NCBI RefSeq assembly: GCF_900129375.1 | Contig: NZ_FQVN01000001.1 | Coordinates: forward strand, 310,001-374,000 | DNA: 64,000 bases | Direction: 5' to 3' | Source of the DNA: Streptoalloteichus hindustanus | GTDB lineage: Bacteria; Actinomycetota; Actinomycetes; Mycobacteriales; Pseudonocardiaceae | Shown: positions 43,583 to 52,782 of the stretch, in pieces | Layout: the number at the start of each line of letters is the position of its first letter | How positions within the stretch are numbered: position 1 is the stretch's first letter | Notes under the pieces: model-generated | What the model saw: the letters and a program-made list of their open reading frames with translations, nothing else | The model's database searches: none | What the model was told of the DNA's origin: nothing | Translations under genes and position numbers: made by a program

Positions 43583-43619
43583 CGCGCCCACCAGGCACCC
43601 CAACAGCAGAAACGCGACC

Positions 43620-43700
43620 TGTGGACAACTGCCCCGCGACCGGCCCGTCGTTCACCCGGCAATGGTGTGACTGTGGACAACCAGCGCCGCCTGTGGACAA
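43620..43700. other. Cluster of three perfect DnaA boxes
   Basis: TGTGGACAA, the complement of TTGTCCACA, occurs at 43620-43628, 43672-43680 and 43692-43700, all in one orientation. Spacings are 52 and 20 bp. The cluster lies between convergent genes, where promoter control is unlikely. Confidence 0.65.
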
Positions 43701-43732
43701 CTTCCCCGGGCCACGGCCGACATTCGGTATCT

Positions 43733-43799
43733 TGTGCCCACTACAGGGCTTGCTAGGGGTGGAACCCCCCATTTCCAACGTCTCACGAGAGACCGACAA
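43733..43799 (-). repeat. Structured intergenic repeat S, copy B
   Basis: On the minus strand it reads TGTCGGTCTCTCGTGAGACG, with GTCTC and GAGAC able to pair. Then come TTGGAAATGGGGGG, a C-run partner and a GCCCTGTAGTGGG tail. The central GAGACGTTGGAAATGGGGGG is identical in copy C. The rest of 43421-43952 holds only element R2 and the DnaA boxes; no gene is seen. Confidence 0.7.
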
Positions 43800-43952
43800 G
43801 AACGGTGACGTGGAGCCCCCTGGACGGGCGAAGAATCCACGAAGACACCCGCGCGGGCGACCGCAGAAGCTGCCGACGCGGAATCGCGCGAGACCACCAG
43901 GAGCGGCGCAGGCGGCCGCTGACGTCCCGGAAGATCGACTGACCGAACGTGG

Positions 43953-46184
43953 TCAGGAGAGCAGGCGGTTGATCTGGTCCGGCGGCCCGGGGCGGGCGAA
44001 GTACCACCCCTGCCCGGAGTCGCAGCCGATGTCGTCCAGCCGGCGGGCCTGGGCCTCGGTCTCCACCCCCTCGGCGGTCACCCCGAGCCCCAGCGCGTGC
44101 GCCAGCGAGACCAGCGTGCCCACGATGCGCGCGTCGACCACGTGCGAGCCGTCCGCCGCCGACGCCCGCAGGCCCTCGACGAACGAGCCGGCGATCTTCA
44201 GCTCGTGCACCGGGAGGTGCCGCAGGTAGGCCAGGTTCGAGTAGCCGGTGCCGAAGTCGTCGATGGCGATCCGCACCCCCATGGCCGACAGCGCGCGCAG
44301 GGCGTCCAGCGGCTCGTCGGCGGTGCCCATGACGGCGCTCTCCGTCAGCTCCAGCTGGAGCCGGGTGGCCTCCACCCCGGTGTCGGCGAGGACCTTGGCG
44401 ACGTCGGCGACCAGACCGGGGTCGCGGGACTGCCGCACCGCGAGGTTCACGCTGATGAACGGCGCGCGCGAGCCGAACCGGTCCTGCCACAGGCGGGCCT
44501 GCCGGCACGCCTCGCGCAGCACCCACCGCCCCAGCGGCACGATCTGGCCGGTCTCCTCGGCCAGCCCGATGAACCGGTCCGGCGCGAGCAGGCCGAACTC
44601 CGGGTGCCGCCAGCGGACCAGCGCCTCGGCGCCCACCAGCTGGCCGTCGGACAGCCGCACCAGCGGCTGGTAGTCCAGGTAGAACTCGCCGCGCTCGATG
44701 GCCGCCGGCATGGTGGCCGACAACGTGAACCGGGCGACCTCGCGGGCGTTGCGCTCCGGGTCGAACAACGCCCACTTGGCCTTGCCGTCGGACTTGGCCC
44801 AGTAGAGCGTGATGTCCGCGTCCCGCATGACGTCGGCCGGAGTCGTGCCCTGGACGGGGCGTTCGACCAGGCCGATGCTGGCCGAGACGGCCAGCTCGTG
44901 CTCCCCGACCCGGATCGGGGCCTCCAGCGCGGCCAGCACGTGGTCGGCGATGGTGACCACGTCCTGGGTGCTGCCGGAGCGCTCGACCAGGATGATGAAC
45001 TCGTCGCCGCCGATCCGGGCGACCAGCCGGCCCGGCGCGGAGACGCAGGCGTCCAGCCGCTGGCCGACCGCCACCAGGAGCTGGTCGCCGACGTCGTGGC
45101 CCAGGCTGTCGTTGATGACCTTGAACCCGTCGAGGTCGAGGTAGCACAGGCCGACCCGGCCGTCCCGGCCGCCGGTCTCGAACGCCCGGGAGAGCCGGTC
45201 GAGGAACAGCGCCCGGTTGGGCAGGCCGGTGAGCGGGTCGTGCAGCGCCTGGTACCGCAGCCGCTCCTGGAGCAGGTGCCGGTCGGTGACGTCCTCGATC
45301 ATCGCCACCTGGTACGTGGGGTTGCCCCGGTCGTCCCGGATCAGCGAGGTGGTCAGGTGCGTCCAGATGACCTCGCCGTCGCTGCGGAAGAACCGCTTCT
45401 CCACCCGGAAGTGGTCCCGCTGCCCCTGGACCAGCTCGTCGTAGAGCCGCCACACGCTGGCCGCGTCCTCGGGGTGCATGAAGTCGCGGACGTTGCGCTG
45501 CCGCAGCTCCTCCAGGCTGTAGCCCATCATGTCGAGCAGCGAGGCGTTGGCGTCGAGGATGCGGCCGGCCACGTCGCCGACGCCGATCCCGGTCGCCGCC
45601 TCGGCGAACACCGCGCGGAACCGGGCCTCGCTGGCCCGCAGCGCCTGCTCGGTCTGGTCCCTGGCGACGAACACGGCCTGGCTGATCGCCTCCTGCTCGT
45701 CGAGGGTGCGCTGCCGCAACGCCTCGGCGTAGCCGCCGGCCAGCGCGCCCTGCACGGCGGCCACCCGCTCGACGGCGCGCTCCCGGCCGGGGCAGGCGTC
45801 CCCGGTGAGGCCGAGCCGGGCCGGCAGGTCGGTGGCGAGCAGCGCCACCGTGCGGGTGAGGGTCTCGGTCCCGGTGAAGTGCGCGGCCACCATCGCCGCG
45901 CCGACCTCCCGCGCGGGCGCGGGGTCGAACGGCTCGGCGAGCAGCGCGGTGACGAGCTGCCTGGTCAGCCCGGCCAGGTGCTGCTCGACCTCGGAACGGC
46001 TCATCGAGACGTAGCTCGTCCCGGCGACGGCCTCGGCCCAGGCCAGGGCGAAGCCGAGCACGACGTCCGCGTGGCCGGTGACGTCGTCGTCGGCGGCACC
46101 GCCGCCGACCGCCCCCCGCCCGGCGAGCGCGGCCAGGCCGAGGCGGTGCCTCGGTTCCGGGATTCCCTCGGCCGGGCGGCTCAC
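43953..46184 (-). CDS. PAS-GGDEF-EAL cyclic-di-GMP signalling protein
   Basis: A 743-residue cytoplasmic protein. Residues 1-190 form an unassigned helical domain, and a helical linker with DQTEQALRASEARF leads to a PAS domain (about 200-315). GGDEF (about 320-485) has an intact RIGGDEF active site. EAL (about 490-740) keeps AEALVRW, ELTES, DDFGTGYSN, EGVE and GQGWYF, but the usual LKID motif is LKIA, so phosphodiesterase activity may be reduced. No membrane helix is seen. GTG 46184 overlaps the stop of the upstream methyltransferase gene, making it the last gene of a four-gene operon. Confidence 0.92.
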   Translation of the reverse strand: MSRPAEGIPEPRHRLGLAALAGRGAVGGGAADDDVTGHADVVLGFALAWAEAVAGTSYVSMSRSEVEQHLAGLTRQLVTALLAEPFDPAPAREVGAAMVAAHFTGTETLTRTVALLATDLPARLGLTGDACPGRERAVERVAAVQGALAGGYAEALRQRTLDEQEAISQAVFVARDQTEQALRASEARFRAVFAEAATGIGVGDVAGRILDANASLLDMMGYSLEELRQRNVRDFMHPEDAASVWRLYDELVQGQRDHFRVEKRFFRSDGEVIWTHLTTSLIRDDRGNPTYQVAMIEDVTDRHLLQERLRYQALHDPLTGLPNRALFLDRLSRAFETGGRDGRVGLCYLDLDGFKVINDSLGHDVGDQLLVAVGQRLDACVSAPGRLVARIGGDEFIILVERSGSTQDVVTIADHVLAALEAPIRVGEHELAVSASIGLVERPVQGTTPADVMRDADITLYWAKSDGKAKWALFDPERNAREVARFTLSATMPAAIERGEFYLDYQPLVRLSDGQLVGAEALVRWRHPEFGLLAPDRFIGLAEETGQIVPLGRWVLREACRQARLWQDRFGSRAPFISVNLAVRQSRDPGLVADVAKVLADTGVEATRLQLELTESAVMGTADEPLDALRALSAMGVRIAIDDFGTGYSNLAYLRHLPVHELKIAGSFVEGLRASAADGSHVVDARIVGTLVSLAHALGLGVTAEGVETEAQARRLDDIGCDSGQGWYFARPGPPDQINRLLS

Positions 46185-46984
46185 GGCGTGCGCCCCACCC
46201 CGGCGAGCACGCCGAACCGGCTGGGGTCCGGGTCGGGCGCGTCGGCCGGCTCCGGCCGCCACTCCGGCAGGTAGACCACCCCGGGCGGGACCAGCTCGTA
46301 GCCCGCGAGGAGGGCGGCGACCGCCGCCGGGGAGCGCAGGGCGAGCGGCGTGGCGCTGCGGGCGTAGAGCTGCTTCATGCTGGCACGACGCTCGTCGGCC
46401 GCGTCGGTCCCGTGCGAGAGCAGCAGGTAGCTGCCGGACGGGCCGGCGTTCCGGTAGCGGGCGATGATGCCGGCGGGGTCGCCGGAGTCCGGCACGAAGT
46501 GCAGCAACGCCATCATCAGCACGGCCACCGGCTGGTCCGGGTCGATGAGCCGGCGCGTCTCCGGGGCGGCGAGCACCGCGTCGGGGTCGCAGGCGTCGGC
46601 CTGGACGACCGCCGCGTGCTCGTTGCCGGCGAGGATGGCCCGGCTGTGGGCGACGGCGACGGGGTCGTTGTCCACGTAGACCACCCGGGCGGCGGGGTCG
46701 ACCGCCTGCGCCACCTCGTGCACGTTCCCCACGGTCGGGATGCCCGACCCCAGGTCCAGGAACTGCCGGATGCCGTCGTCCAGGCAGTAGCGCACCGCCC
46801 GCCGCAGGAACGCCCGGTTCGCCCGGGTGATCTCCGGCAGCTCGGGCACGATGCGCAGGGCCTGCTCCGCCAACGCGCGGTCCACCGCGAAGTTGTGCGA
46901 GCCCCCCAGCCAGTAGTCGTAGACCCGCGCCGCGCTCGGCCGCTCCACGTCCACCTCGACCGGGGCCCACGTCGGTCTGTCCAC
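46181..46984 (-). CDS. DUF574 SAM-dependent methyltransferase, paralogue 1
   Basis: A 267-residue DUF574 (Methyltransf_19) protein, a Rossmann methyltransferase family expanded in actinomycetes with unknown substrates. The family opening is PSAARVYDYWLGGSHNFAVD. The SAM loop is FLDLGSGIPTVGNVHEVAQ, followed by the acidic strand end VVYVDNDPVAVAHSR and LLHFVPDSGDP. GTG 46984 was chosen because GGGAGG stands 6 nt upstream and the sequence aligns with the start of paralogue 3. Its stop overlaps the GGDEF-EAL start. Confidence 0.9.
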   Translation of the reverse strand: MDRPTWAPVEVDVERPSAARVYDYWLGGSHNFAVDRALAEQALRIVPELPEITRANRAFLRRAVRYCLDDGIRQFLDLGSGIPTVGNVHEVAQAVDPAARVVYVDNDPVAVAHSRAILAGNEHAAVVQADACDPDAVLAAPETRRLIDPDQPVAVLMMALLHFVPDSGDPAGIIARYRNAGPSGSYLLLSHGTDAADERRASMKQLYARSATPLALRSPAAVAALLAGYELVPPGVVYLPEWRPEPADAPDPDPSRFGVLAGVGRTP

Positions 46985-47014
46985 GTCTTCCCTCCCGGTG
47001 CGCACACCACAGGG

Positions 47015-47845
47015 TCACACTCTGCGTCCTACTCCTGCGTACCCGATGTCCCGGCGCGGGTGCTCGTCCGTCGTCCGTGGCGTGTCGGGCCGCCACTCCG
47101 CCAGGCGGGTCACCCCGGGGTCGACGAGCTCGAAACCGGCGAGCAGGGCCGTGACCTCGGCACGCGACCGCAGCGTGAAGCGCTGCGCGCTGCTCGCGTA
47201 GAGAGCGGCCACCCGGGACACCTGCTCGCCGACGGCCTCGTTGTCCGAATCGCCGGTGAGGTGCGAGAGCACGAGGTGGCTCCCCGGCGCCATGGCCTCC
47301 CGGTAGCGGCCGATGACGTGGACCGGGTCGTCGGAGTCTGGCACGAAGTGCAACGACGCCACCATGAGTACCGCCACCGGCCGGTCCAGGTCGAGCAGAC
47401 CCGTCACTTCGGGCGACGGGAGCACCCGTTCGGGGTCGCGGAGGTCGGCGTGCAGGATCTCGGCCCCGGGCACGTCGGCGAGCATCACCCGACTGTGGGA
47501 GACGGCGACCGGGTCGCTGTCCACGTAGACCACCCGCGCGGCGGGGTCGACCGCCTGCGCCACCTCGTGCACGTTCCCCACGGTCGGGATGCCCGACCCC
47601 AGGTCCAGGAACTGCCGGATCCCGCTGGCCAGGCAGTACCGCACCGCCCGCCGCAGGAACGCCCTGGTCGCGCGCATCGCGGCCGGCAGCTCGGGCACGA
47701 TGCGGACCGCGCGCTCCGCCAACGCGCGGTCCACCGCGAAGTTGTGCGACCCGCCCAACCAGTAGTCGTGGACCCTGGCCGCGCTCGGGCGGTCCAGGTC
47801 CACGTCCTCGGGGAGGCCCCGCGACCCCGTGGCCACGGAGGTCAT
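47015..47845 (-). CDS. DUF574 SAM-dependent methyltransferase, paralogue 2
   Basis: The middle of three tandem paralogues, 276 residues. It has PSAARVHDYWLGGSHNFAVD, the same FLDLGSGIPTVGNVHEVAQ loop, VVYVDSDPVAVSHSR and SLHFVPDSDDP. ATG 47845 overlaps the stop of paralogue 3 (ATGA). A 123-bp block (47542-47664) is identical to 48357-48479 in paralogue 3 at every base, including third codon positions, while the flanks have diverged. Paralogue 1 follows after 30 bp. Confidence 0.9.
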   Translation of the reverse strand: MTSVATGSRGLPEDVDLDRPSAARVHDYWLGGSHNFAVDRALAERAVRIVPELPAAMRATRAFLRRAVRYCLASGIRQFLDLGSGIPTVGNVHEVAQAVDPAARVVYVDSDPVAVSHSRVMLADVPGAEILHADLRDPERVLPSPEVTGLLDLDRPVAVLMVASLHFVPDSDDPVHVIGRYREAMAPGSHLVLSHLTGDSDNEAVGEQVSRVAALYASSAQRFTLRSRAEVTALLAGFELVDPGVTRLAEWRPDTPRTTDEHPRRDIGYAGVGRRV

Positions 47846-48648
47846 GGTTTCCGCCCCACCCCGGCGTAGCCGGCGAACCGCTCCGGGTGGTCGTCGGCCG
47901 CGTCCCCGACCTCCGGGCGCCACCGGGGGAGCGGGACGAGGCCCGGCTCGACCAGCTCGAACCCGTCGAGCAGGGCGGCGACCTCCGCGTGCGAGCGCAT
48001 GCGCATCGGGGTGCGGGTGCGGGCGTAGAGCCGCTGGTGCGGCTCGGCCCGCTCGGGCCGCCCCTCGTGGGTGGCGTGCGAGAGCACCAGGTGGCTGCCC
48101 GGCGCCATCTCCTCGGCGTAGCGGGCGACGACGGCCGCGGGGTCGTCGGCGTCCTGGACGAAGTGCAGGACCGCCACCATGAGCAGGGCCAGCGGCTCGT
48201 CCGGGTCGAGCAGCTCGCGGACCGCGGGCGCGGCCAGGACCGCGTCCGGGTCCCGCAGGTCGCCGTGGACCACGGCGGTGCGCCCCTCCCGGGGGAGGAT
48301 CGCCCGGCTGTGGACGACCGCCACCGGGTCGAGGTCGACGTAGACGACGCGGCAGCCGGGGTCGACCGCCTGCGCCACCTCGTGCACGTTCCCCACGGTC
48401 GGGATGCCCGACCCCAGGTCCAGGAACTGCCGGATCCCGCTGGCCAGGCAGTACCGCACCGCCCGCCGCAGGAACGCCCGGTTGGTCCGCATGATGCGGG
48501 GCAGGTCCGGCCAGAGCTGGACGGCCTCCGCGGCGAGCTCGCGGTCCACCGCGAAGTTGTGCGACCCACCCAGGTAGTAGTCGTAGACCCTGGCCGCGCT
48601 GGGACGGGCCAGGTCGATGTCACCGGGCGCCCAGTCGGGACGGTCCAC
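47842..48648 (-). CDS. DUF574 SAM-dependent methyltransferase, paralogue 3
   Basis: The first gene of the operon, 268 residues, with PSAARVYDYYLGGSHNFAVD, the FLDLGSGIPTVGNVHEVAQ SAM loop, VVYVDLDPVAVVHSR and VLHFVQDADDP. GTG 48648 follows GAGGAG by 6 nt. The shared block with paralogue 2 suggests recent gene conversion. Substrate and role are unknown. The coupled layout with a GGDEF-EAL protein suggests that methylation and c-di-GMP signalling act together, which is an inference from gene order only. Confidence 0.9.
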   Translation of the reverse strand: MDRPDWAPGDIDLARPSAARVYDYYLGGSHNFAVDRELAAEAVQLWPDLPRIMRTNRAFLRRAVRYCLASGIRQFLDLGSGIPTVGNVHEVAQAVDPGCRVVYVDLDPVAVVHSRAILPREGRTAVVHGDLRDPDAVLAAPAVRELLDPDEPLALLMVAVLHFVQDADDPAAVVARYAEEMAPGSHLVLSHATHEGRPERAEPHQRLYARTRTPMRMRSHAEVAALLDGFELVEPGLVPLPRWRPEVGDAADDHPERFAGYAGVGRKP

Positions 48649-48931
48649 TGGTCGCTCCTCACTCCGCTGTCGCCGGCCCCCAGGGCCCTCCCGAGCATAG
48701 GACTGACGTTTGATTCACTCCAATGAGGAGCTCCGTCACATTGCGTAACCACTCGTCCGGCTGAGCCGGTATCGCCCGTCCGTCCCCGGCCGATCGTCGG
48801 GTGATCCCCCTCCCGATCGTCCAGCACCGCGTCCCGGCCGCCGCGCGCCCCCTCTTTATCGCACGACCGTGTTAAATTAGTTCCCTGGTCGACGCGTCCG
48901 AGGGGGGCGGCGTGCCGAGAAGGGGGCCCGG
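48649..48931. other. Divergent promoter region of the methyltransferase operon
   Basis: These 283 bp separate the methyltransferase operon from the small membrane gene. The TTAAATTAGTT stretch near 48873-48883 is the most AT-rich sequence of the area. I cannot assign a firm -10/-35 pair to either side. Confidence 0.45.
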
Positions 48932-49105
48932 ATGCTGGAAGTGATCGGAATCGTGCTGGTGGTGCAGGGGGTCCTGTCCCTGTTCACCGATCCCGTGCTG
49001 ATGCGGTGGGCGAGCGGCCACCAACCGTGGGCCGGTGTCGTGGTGGGACTGGTCGGGCTCGCTCTGGCGGCCGCCGGCGCGGCCCGACGGAAGAAGGCCG
49101 ACTGA
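48932..49105 (+). CDS. Small two-helix membrane protein (57 aa)
   Basis: A 57-residue protein read divergently from the methyltransferase operon. Two hydrophobic helices (about 3-20 and 33-49) are separated by a short polar turn, and the tail ARRKKAD is basic, suggesting both ends in the cytoplasm. A GAAGGGGG site stands 5 nt before the ATG at 48932. An unusually AT-rich stretch (TTAAATTAGTT near 48873) upstream may hold its promoter. I do not recognise the family. Confidence 0.6.
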   Translation: MLEVIGIVLVVQGVLSLFTDPVLMRWASGHQPWAGVVVGLVGLALAAAGAARRKKAD

Positions 49106-49236
49106 GCCGGCGACGACACTTTCCGGAAAGACGTCGGCCGTCCGGCCGCCCGGTCCCGTCAGCCGCGCGTTCACCGGAACGACCGCACGACATCGCCCGG
49201 CCGGCGGTTGGCGCGCCACCGGGCGGCCAGCACGGC

Positions 49237-49269
49237 GGAGGGCGGGTCCCACCCGGGGACCCGCCCTCC
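49237..49269. terminator. Bidirectional terminator upstream of the purL 3' end
   Basis: A perfect 13-bp inverted repeat (49237-49249 with 49257-49269) with a 7-nt loop lies between the convergent small membrane gene and purL. Confidence 0.8.
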
Positions 49270-49352
49270 CACCGTTCAGCGCCTCCGGTCATGCCGACCG
49301 GCGAACCGGGGCGCGGGCGCCTCAGTCGAACAGCGCCCCCATCGAACAGCCC

Positions 49353-51680
49353 TCAGTCGAACAACGCGGGGAGCGTGCCCTCCCAGGTGTCCCGCAGCTC
49401 GTCCAGGCCGAACGTCGCCACGTCCTGGATCTCCAGCGCCCGCGACTCCGGGTCGACCACGCCGATCCGGCTCCACGGCAGGCCGCGCGCGGTGCACATG
49501 TCCGTGAACCGCAGCTCCTCCGTGCGCGGCACCGCCACGAGCGCCCGGCCGGCGGACTCGGCGAACAGCCACACGAACGGGTCCGCGTCCGGGGGCAGCA
49601 CGACCCGGCACCCGGTCTGGCCGGCCAACGCCGCCTCGACCAGGGCCTGGGCCAACCCGCCCTCGGCGAGGTCGTGCGCCGCCGACACCATGCCGTCCCG
49701 GGAGCCGGCCACCAGCACCTCGGCCAGCAGGCGCTCCGCCGCCAGGTCCACCTTCGGCGGCCGACCGCCGAGGTGGCCGTGCGTCACGTGCGCCCACTCC
49801 GAGCCGCCGAACTCGTCGCGGGTCTCCCCGAGCAGCAGCAGGGTCTCGCCGGCCTCGGCGCCGAAGCCGGTCGGGATGCGCCGCCGCACGTCGTCGATCA
49901 CGCCGAGTACGCCCACGACCGGCGTGGGCAGGATCGCCGTGTCACCCGTCTGGTTGTAGAAGCTGACGTTGCCACCGGTGACCGGGATTCCCAGCTCCCG
50001 GCAGCCGTCGGCCAGGCCGCGCACCGCCTGCTGGAACTGCCACATCACGCCGGGGTCCTCGGGCGAGCCGAAGTTCAGGCAGTTGGTGACCGCCAGCGGC
50101 GTCGCGCCGGTCACGGCGACGTTGCGGTACGCCTCGGCCAGCGCGAGCTGCGTGCCCGTGTACGGGTCCAGCCGCACGTACCGGCCGTTGCAGTCGGTGG
50201 AGACCGCCACGCCCCGGCCGGTCTCCTCGTCGATCCGGACCATGCCGGAGTCGGCGGGCTGGGCCAGCACGGTGTTGCCCCGCACGTAGCGGTCGTACTG
50301 GTCGGTGACCCACCGCCGCGAGCACAGGTTCGGCGAGGAGATCATCCGGAGCAGGGTCTCCCGCAGCTCCGCCGGCGTGCCCGGCCGGGCCAGCCGCTCC
50401 GGGCCGTCGGCGACCAGGTCGTCCTGGCTGGCCGGGCGCTCCACCGGCCGCTCGTACACCGGGCCCTCGTGGGCCACGGTGCGCGGCGGCACGTCCACCA
50501 CGGTCTCGCCGTGCCAGGTGATCTCCAGGCGACCGGTGTCGGTCACCTCGCCGATCACCGTGGCCGGAACGTCCCACTTCGCGCAGACCCGCAGGAACGC
50601 GTCCACGTCGGCGGGGCGCACGACCGCGCACATCCGCTCCTGGGACTCGCTGGACAGGATCTCCGCCGGGGTCATGCCCTCGGCGCGCAACGGCACCCGG
50701 TCCAGCTCCACGCGCATGCCGCCGTCACCGGCCGAGGCCAGCTCCGAGGTCGCGCAGGACAGGCCCGCGCCGCCGAGGTCCTGGATGCCCACGACCAGCC
50801 CGGAGCGGAACAGCTCCAGGCAGCACTCGATGAGCACCTTCTCGGTGAACGGGTCGCCCACCTGGACGCTGGGCAGCTTCTTGCGGCCGGCGCCCGACTC
50901 GTCGCCGGAGAAGGTGTCCGACGCGAGCACGGACACGCCGCCGATACCGTCGAGCCCGGTGCGCGCGCCGAAGAGGATCACCTTGTTGCCGGTGCCCGAC
51001 GCGTGCGCCAGGTGCAGGTCCTCGACCCGCATCGAGCCCACGCACAGGGCGTTGACCAGCGGGTTCCCCGCGTAGGACGCGTCGAACACGACCTCGCCGC
51101 CGATGTTGGGCAGGCCGAGGCAGTTGCCGTAGCCGCCGACGCCGGCGACCACGCCGGGCAGCACCCGGCGGGTGTCCGGGGCGTCGGCCGGGCCGAACCG
51201 CAGCGGGTCCATCACCGCGACCGGGCGGGCGCCCATCGCCAGGATGTCGCGCACGATGCCGCCGACGCCGGTCGCCGCGCCCTGGTAGGGCTCGACGTAG
51301 GACGGGTGGTTGTGCGACTCCACCTTGAAGGTGACCGCCCAGCCGTCGCCGATGTCCACCACGCCGGCGTTCTCGCCGATGCCGGCCAGCATCCTGGCCC
51401 GCATCTCCTCGGTGGTGGTCTCCCCGAAGTACCGCAGGTGCACCTTGGAGGACTTGTAGGAGCAGTGCTCGCTCCACATCACCGAGTACATCGCCAGCTC
51501 GGCGTCGGTGGGCCGACGGCCGAGGATCTCCCGGATCCGGGCGTACTCGTCGTCCTTGAGCCCCAGCTCCCGGTGGGGCTGGGGGTGGTCGGGGGTGGCC
51601 GCCGCGTGCTGGACGGTGTCCACGGGCGCGCCGACCCGGCCGTCGTTGTCGGTCGTCTGTGTCGTGCTACCGCCGGTCAT
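49353..51680 (-). CDS. purL: Phosphoribosylformylglycinamidine synthase subunit PurL
   Basis: PurL is the ATP-dependent synthetase of the three-part FGAM synthase (PurLQS). The 775-residue small-type PurL shows [68 protein letters not shown] and the C-terminal [19 protein letters not shown] 51680 overlaps the purQ stop (ATGA). Its stop codon region is echoed downstream by near-repeats of TGTTCGACTGAG. Confidence 0.97.
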   Translation of the reverse strand: MTGGSTTQTTDNDGRVGAPVDTVQHAAATPDHPQPHRELGLKDDEYARIREILGRRPTDAELAMYSVMWSEHCSYKSSKVHLRYFGETTTEEMRARMLAGIGENAGVVDIGDGWAVTFKVESHNHPSYVEPYQGAATGVGGIVRDILAMGARPVAVMDPLRFGPADAPDTRRVLPGVVAGVGGYGNCLGLPNIGGEVVFDASYAGNPLVNALCVGSMRVEDLHLAHASGTGNKVILFGARTGLDGIGGVSVLASDTFSGDESGAGRKKLPSVQVGDPFTEKVLIECCLELFRSGLVVGIQDLGGAGLSCATSELASAGDGGMRVELDRVPLRAEGMTPAEILSSESQERMCAVVRPADVDAFLRVCAKWDVPATVIGEVTDTGRLEITWHGETVVDVPPRTVAHEGPVYERPVERPASQDDLVADGPERLARPGTPAELRETLLRMISSPNLCSRRWVTDQYDRYVRGNTVLAQPADSGMVRIDEETGRGVAVSTDCNGRYVRLDPYTGTQLALAEAYRNVAVTGATPLAVTNCLNFGSPEDPGVMWQFQQAVRGLADGCRELGIPVTGGNVSFYNQTGDTAILPTPVVGVLGVIDDVRRRIPTGFGAEAGETLLLLGETRDEFGGSEWAHVTHGHLGGRPPKVDLAAERLLAEVLVAGSRDGMVSAAHDLAEGGLAQALVEAALAGQTGCRVVLPPDADPFVWLFAESAGRALVAVPRTEELRFTDMCTARGLPWSRIGVVDPESRALEIQDVATFGLDELRDTWEGTLPALFD

Positions 51681-52408
51681 GCCGCCACCAGTGCGTCGAG
51701 AACGGACAGGAACATGCCGAGACCGTCGTCGCTGGGGCCGGTCAGGGCGTCGATGGCGTGCTCGGGGTGCGGCATCAGGCCGACGATCCGACCGGTCGGG
51801 TCGGTGATGCCGGCGATGTGGTTCAGCGCGCCGTTGGGGCTGTCAACGCCCAGGTGCCGCTTGAGCGCCTGGCCGGGCTCCGGCTCGTCCACGACGTACC
51901 GGAAGACGACGCGGCCCTCCCCCTCCAGCTCGTCCAGGGTGGCCGCGTCGGCGACGTAGCGGCCCTCCATGTTCTTCAGCGGGACGAGGATCTCGGCGCC
52001 GCGCTCGTAGCGGGAGGTCCACGCGGTGGCGTTGTTCTCCACCCGCAGCCACTGGTCCCGGCACACGAAGTGCAGGCCCGCGTTGCGCACCAGCGCGCCG
52101 GGCAGCAGGCCCGACTCGCACAGGATCTGGAAACCGTTGCAGATGCCCAGCACGGGCATGCCCCGCCTGGCGGCGCGGACGACCTCGCCCATCACGGGCG
52201 CGAACCGGGCGATGGCCCCGGCCCTGAGGTAGTCGCCGTAGGAGAAGCCGCCGGGGACGACGACGGCGTCCACACCGCGCAGGTCGGCGTCGGCGTGCCA
52301 GAGCGGCACGGCCTCGGCGGCGCCGTCCCGGCCCGCCAGCCGGACCGCCCTGGCGGCGTCCACGTCGTCCAGGGTGCCGGGGAAGGTGATGACGCCGACG
52401 CGGGTCAT
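51677..52408 (-). CDS. purQ: Phosphoribosylformylglycinamidine synthase glutaminase PurQ
   Basis: PurQ hydrolyses glutamine and passes ammonia to PurL. The 243-residue class I amidotransferase has the nucleophile Cys in [11 protein letters not shown] and the His/Glu pair in [32 protein letters not shown] is clear. ATG 52408 overlaps the purS stop, and its own stop overlaps purL, so the three subunits are translated in tight stoichiometry. Confidence 0.97.
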   Translation of the reverse strand: MTRVGVITFPGTLDDVDAARAVRLAGRDGAAEAVPLWHADADLRGVDAVVVPGGFSYGDYLRAGAIARFAPVMGEVVRAARRGMPVLGICNGFQILCESGLLPGALVRNAGLHFVCRDQWLRVENNATAWTSRYERGAEILVPLKNMEGRYVADAATLDELEGEGRVVFRYVVDEPEPGQALKRHLGVDSPNGALNHIAGITDPTGRIVGLMPHPEHAIDALTGPSDDGLGMFLSVLDALVAA

Positions 52409-52644
52409 GCGTCCACCCGGCGGACGACCCAGTCCTCGATGACCGGGTTGGCGAGGAAGGTCTCGGCGATCTTGGCGAGCGTGGCGTCGTCGACGGAGTC
52501 GTCGACCTCCAGCTCGAAGTGCTTGCCCTGACGAACGGAGGTCACTCCGTCGAAGCCCAGCCGCGGCAGCGCGTTGGCCACCGCCTGACCCTGCGGGTCG
52601 AGGATCTCCTGCTTGGGCATGACGTCGACGACGACTCGGGCCAC
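52405..52644 (-). CDS. purS: Phosphoribosylformylglycinamidine synthase subunit PurS
   Basis: PurS is the small structural subunit that bridges PurL and PurQ. The 79-residue protein has the full PurS pattern: [19 protein letters not shown], a [18 protein letters not shown] strand pair and [12 protein letters not shown] at the C-terminus. GTG 52644 follows a GGGAG site. It is the first gene of the purS-purQ-purL unit and is divergent from the epimerase. Confidence 0.95.
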   Translation of the reverse strand: MARVVVDVMPKQEILDPQGQAVANALPRLGFDGVTSVRQGKHFELEVDDSVDDATLAKIAETFLANPVIEDWVVRRVDA

Positions 52645-52782
52645 TCTTGGGTCTCCCGGGTTCAGGAAGTGCCACGACCGCGGCACTCCGGTCGGCGGTA
52701 CGGCCGCAGAGTACCTGAGCTGCGCGTTCGCCCTGCGCGAGAGGTCTGGCGGCGGGGCTGGGCGGCCCGGGAGGGTGGGCCC

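Noticed and set aside
43350-43799. Minus-strand frame beginning MSVSRETLEMGG over repeat S copy B and R2
   Set aside because: The apparent peptide similarity to translated copy C arises from the DNA repeat. Copies A and D do not keep the frame, and this one overlaps the GH15 gene.
43786-43799. GTCTCTCGTGAGAC in repeat S copy B as a parS site
   Set aside because: It differs from GTTTCACGTGAAAC at three positions, is not a perfect palindrome and is not kept in the other copies.
43953-48827. A single 1624-codon minus-strand open frame
   Set aside because: Only its last 743 codons are the GGDEF-EAL gene. The rest runs out of frame through the three methyltransferase genes and has no domain of its own.
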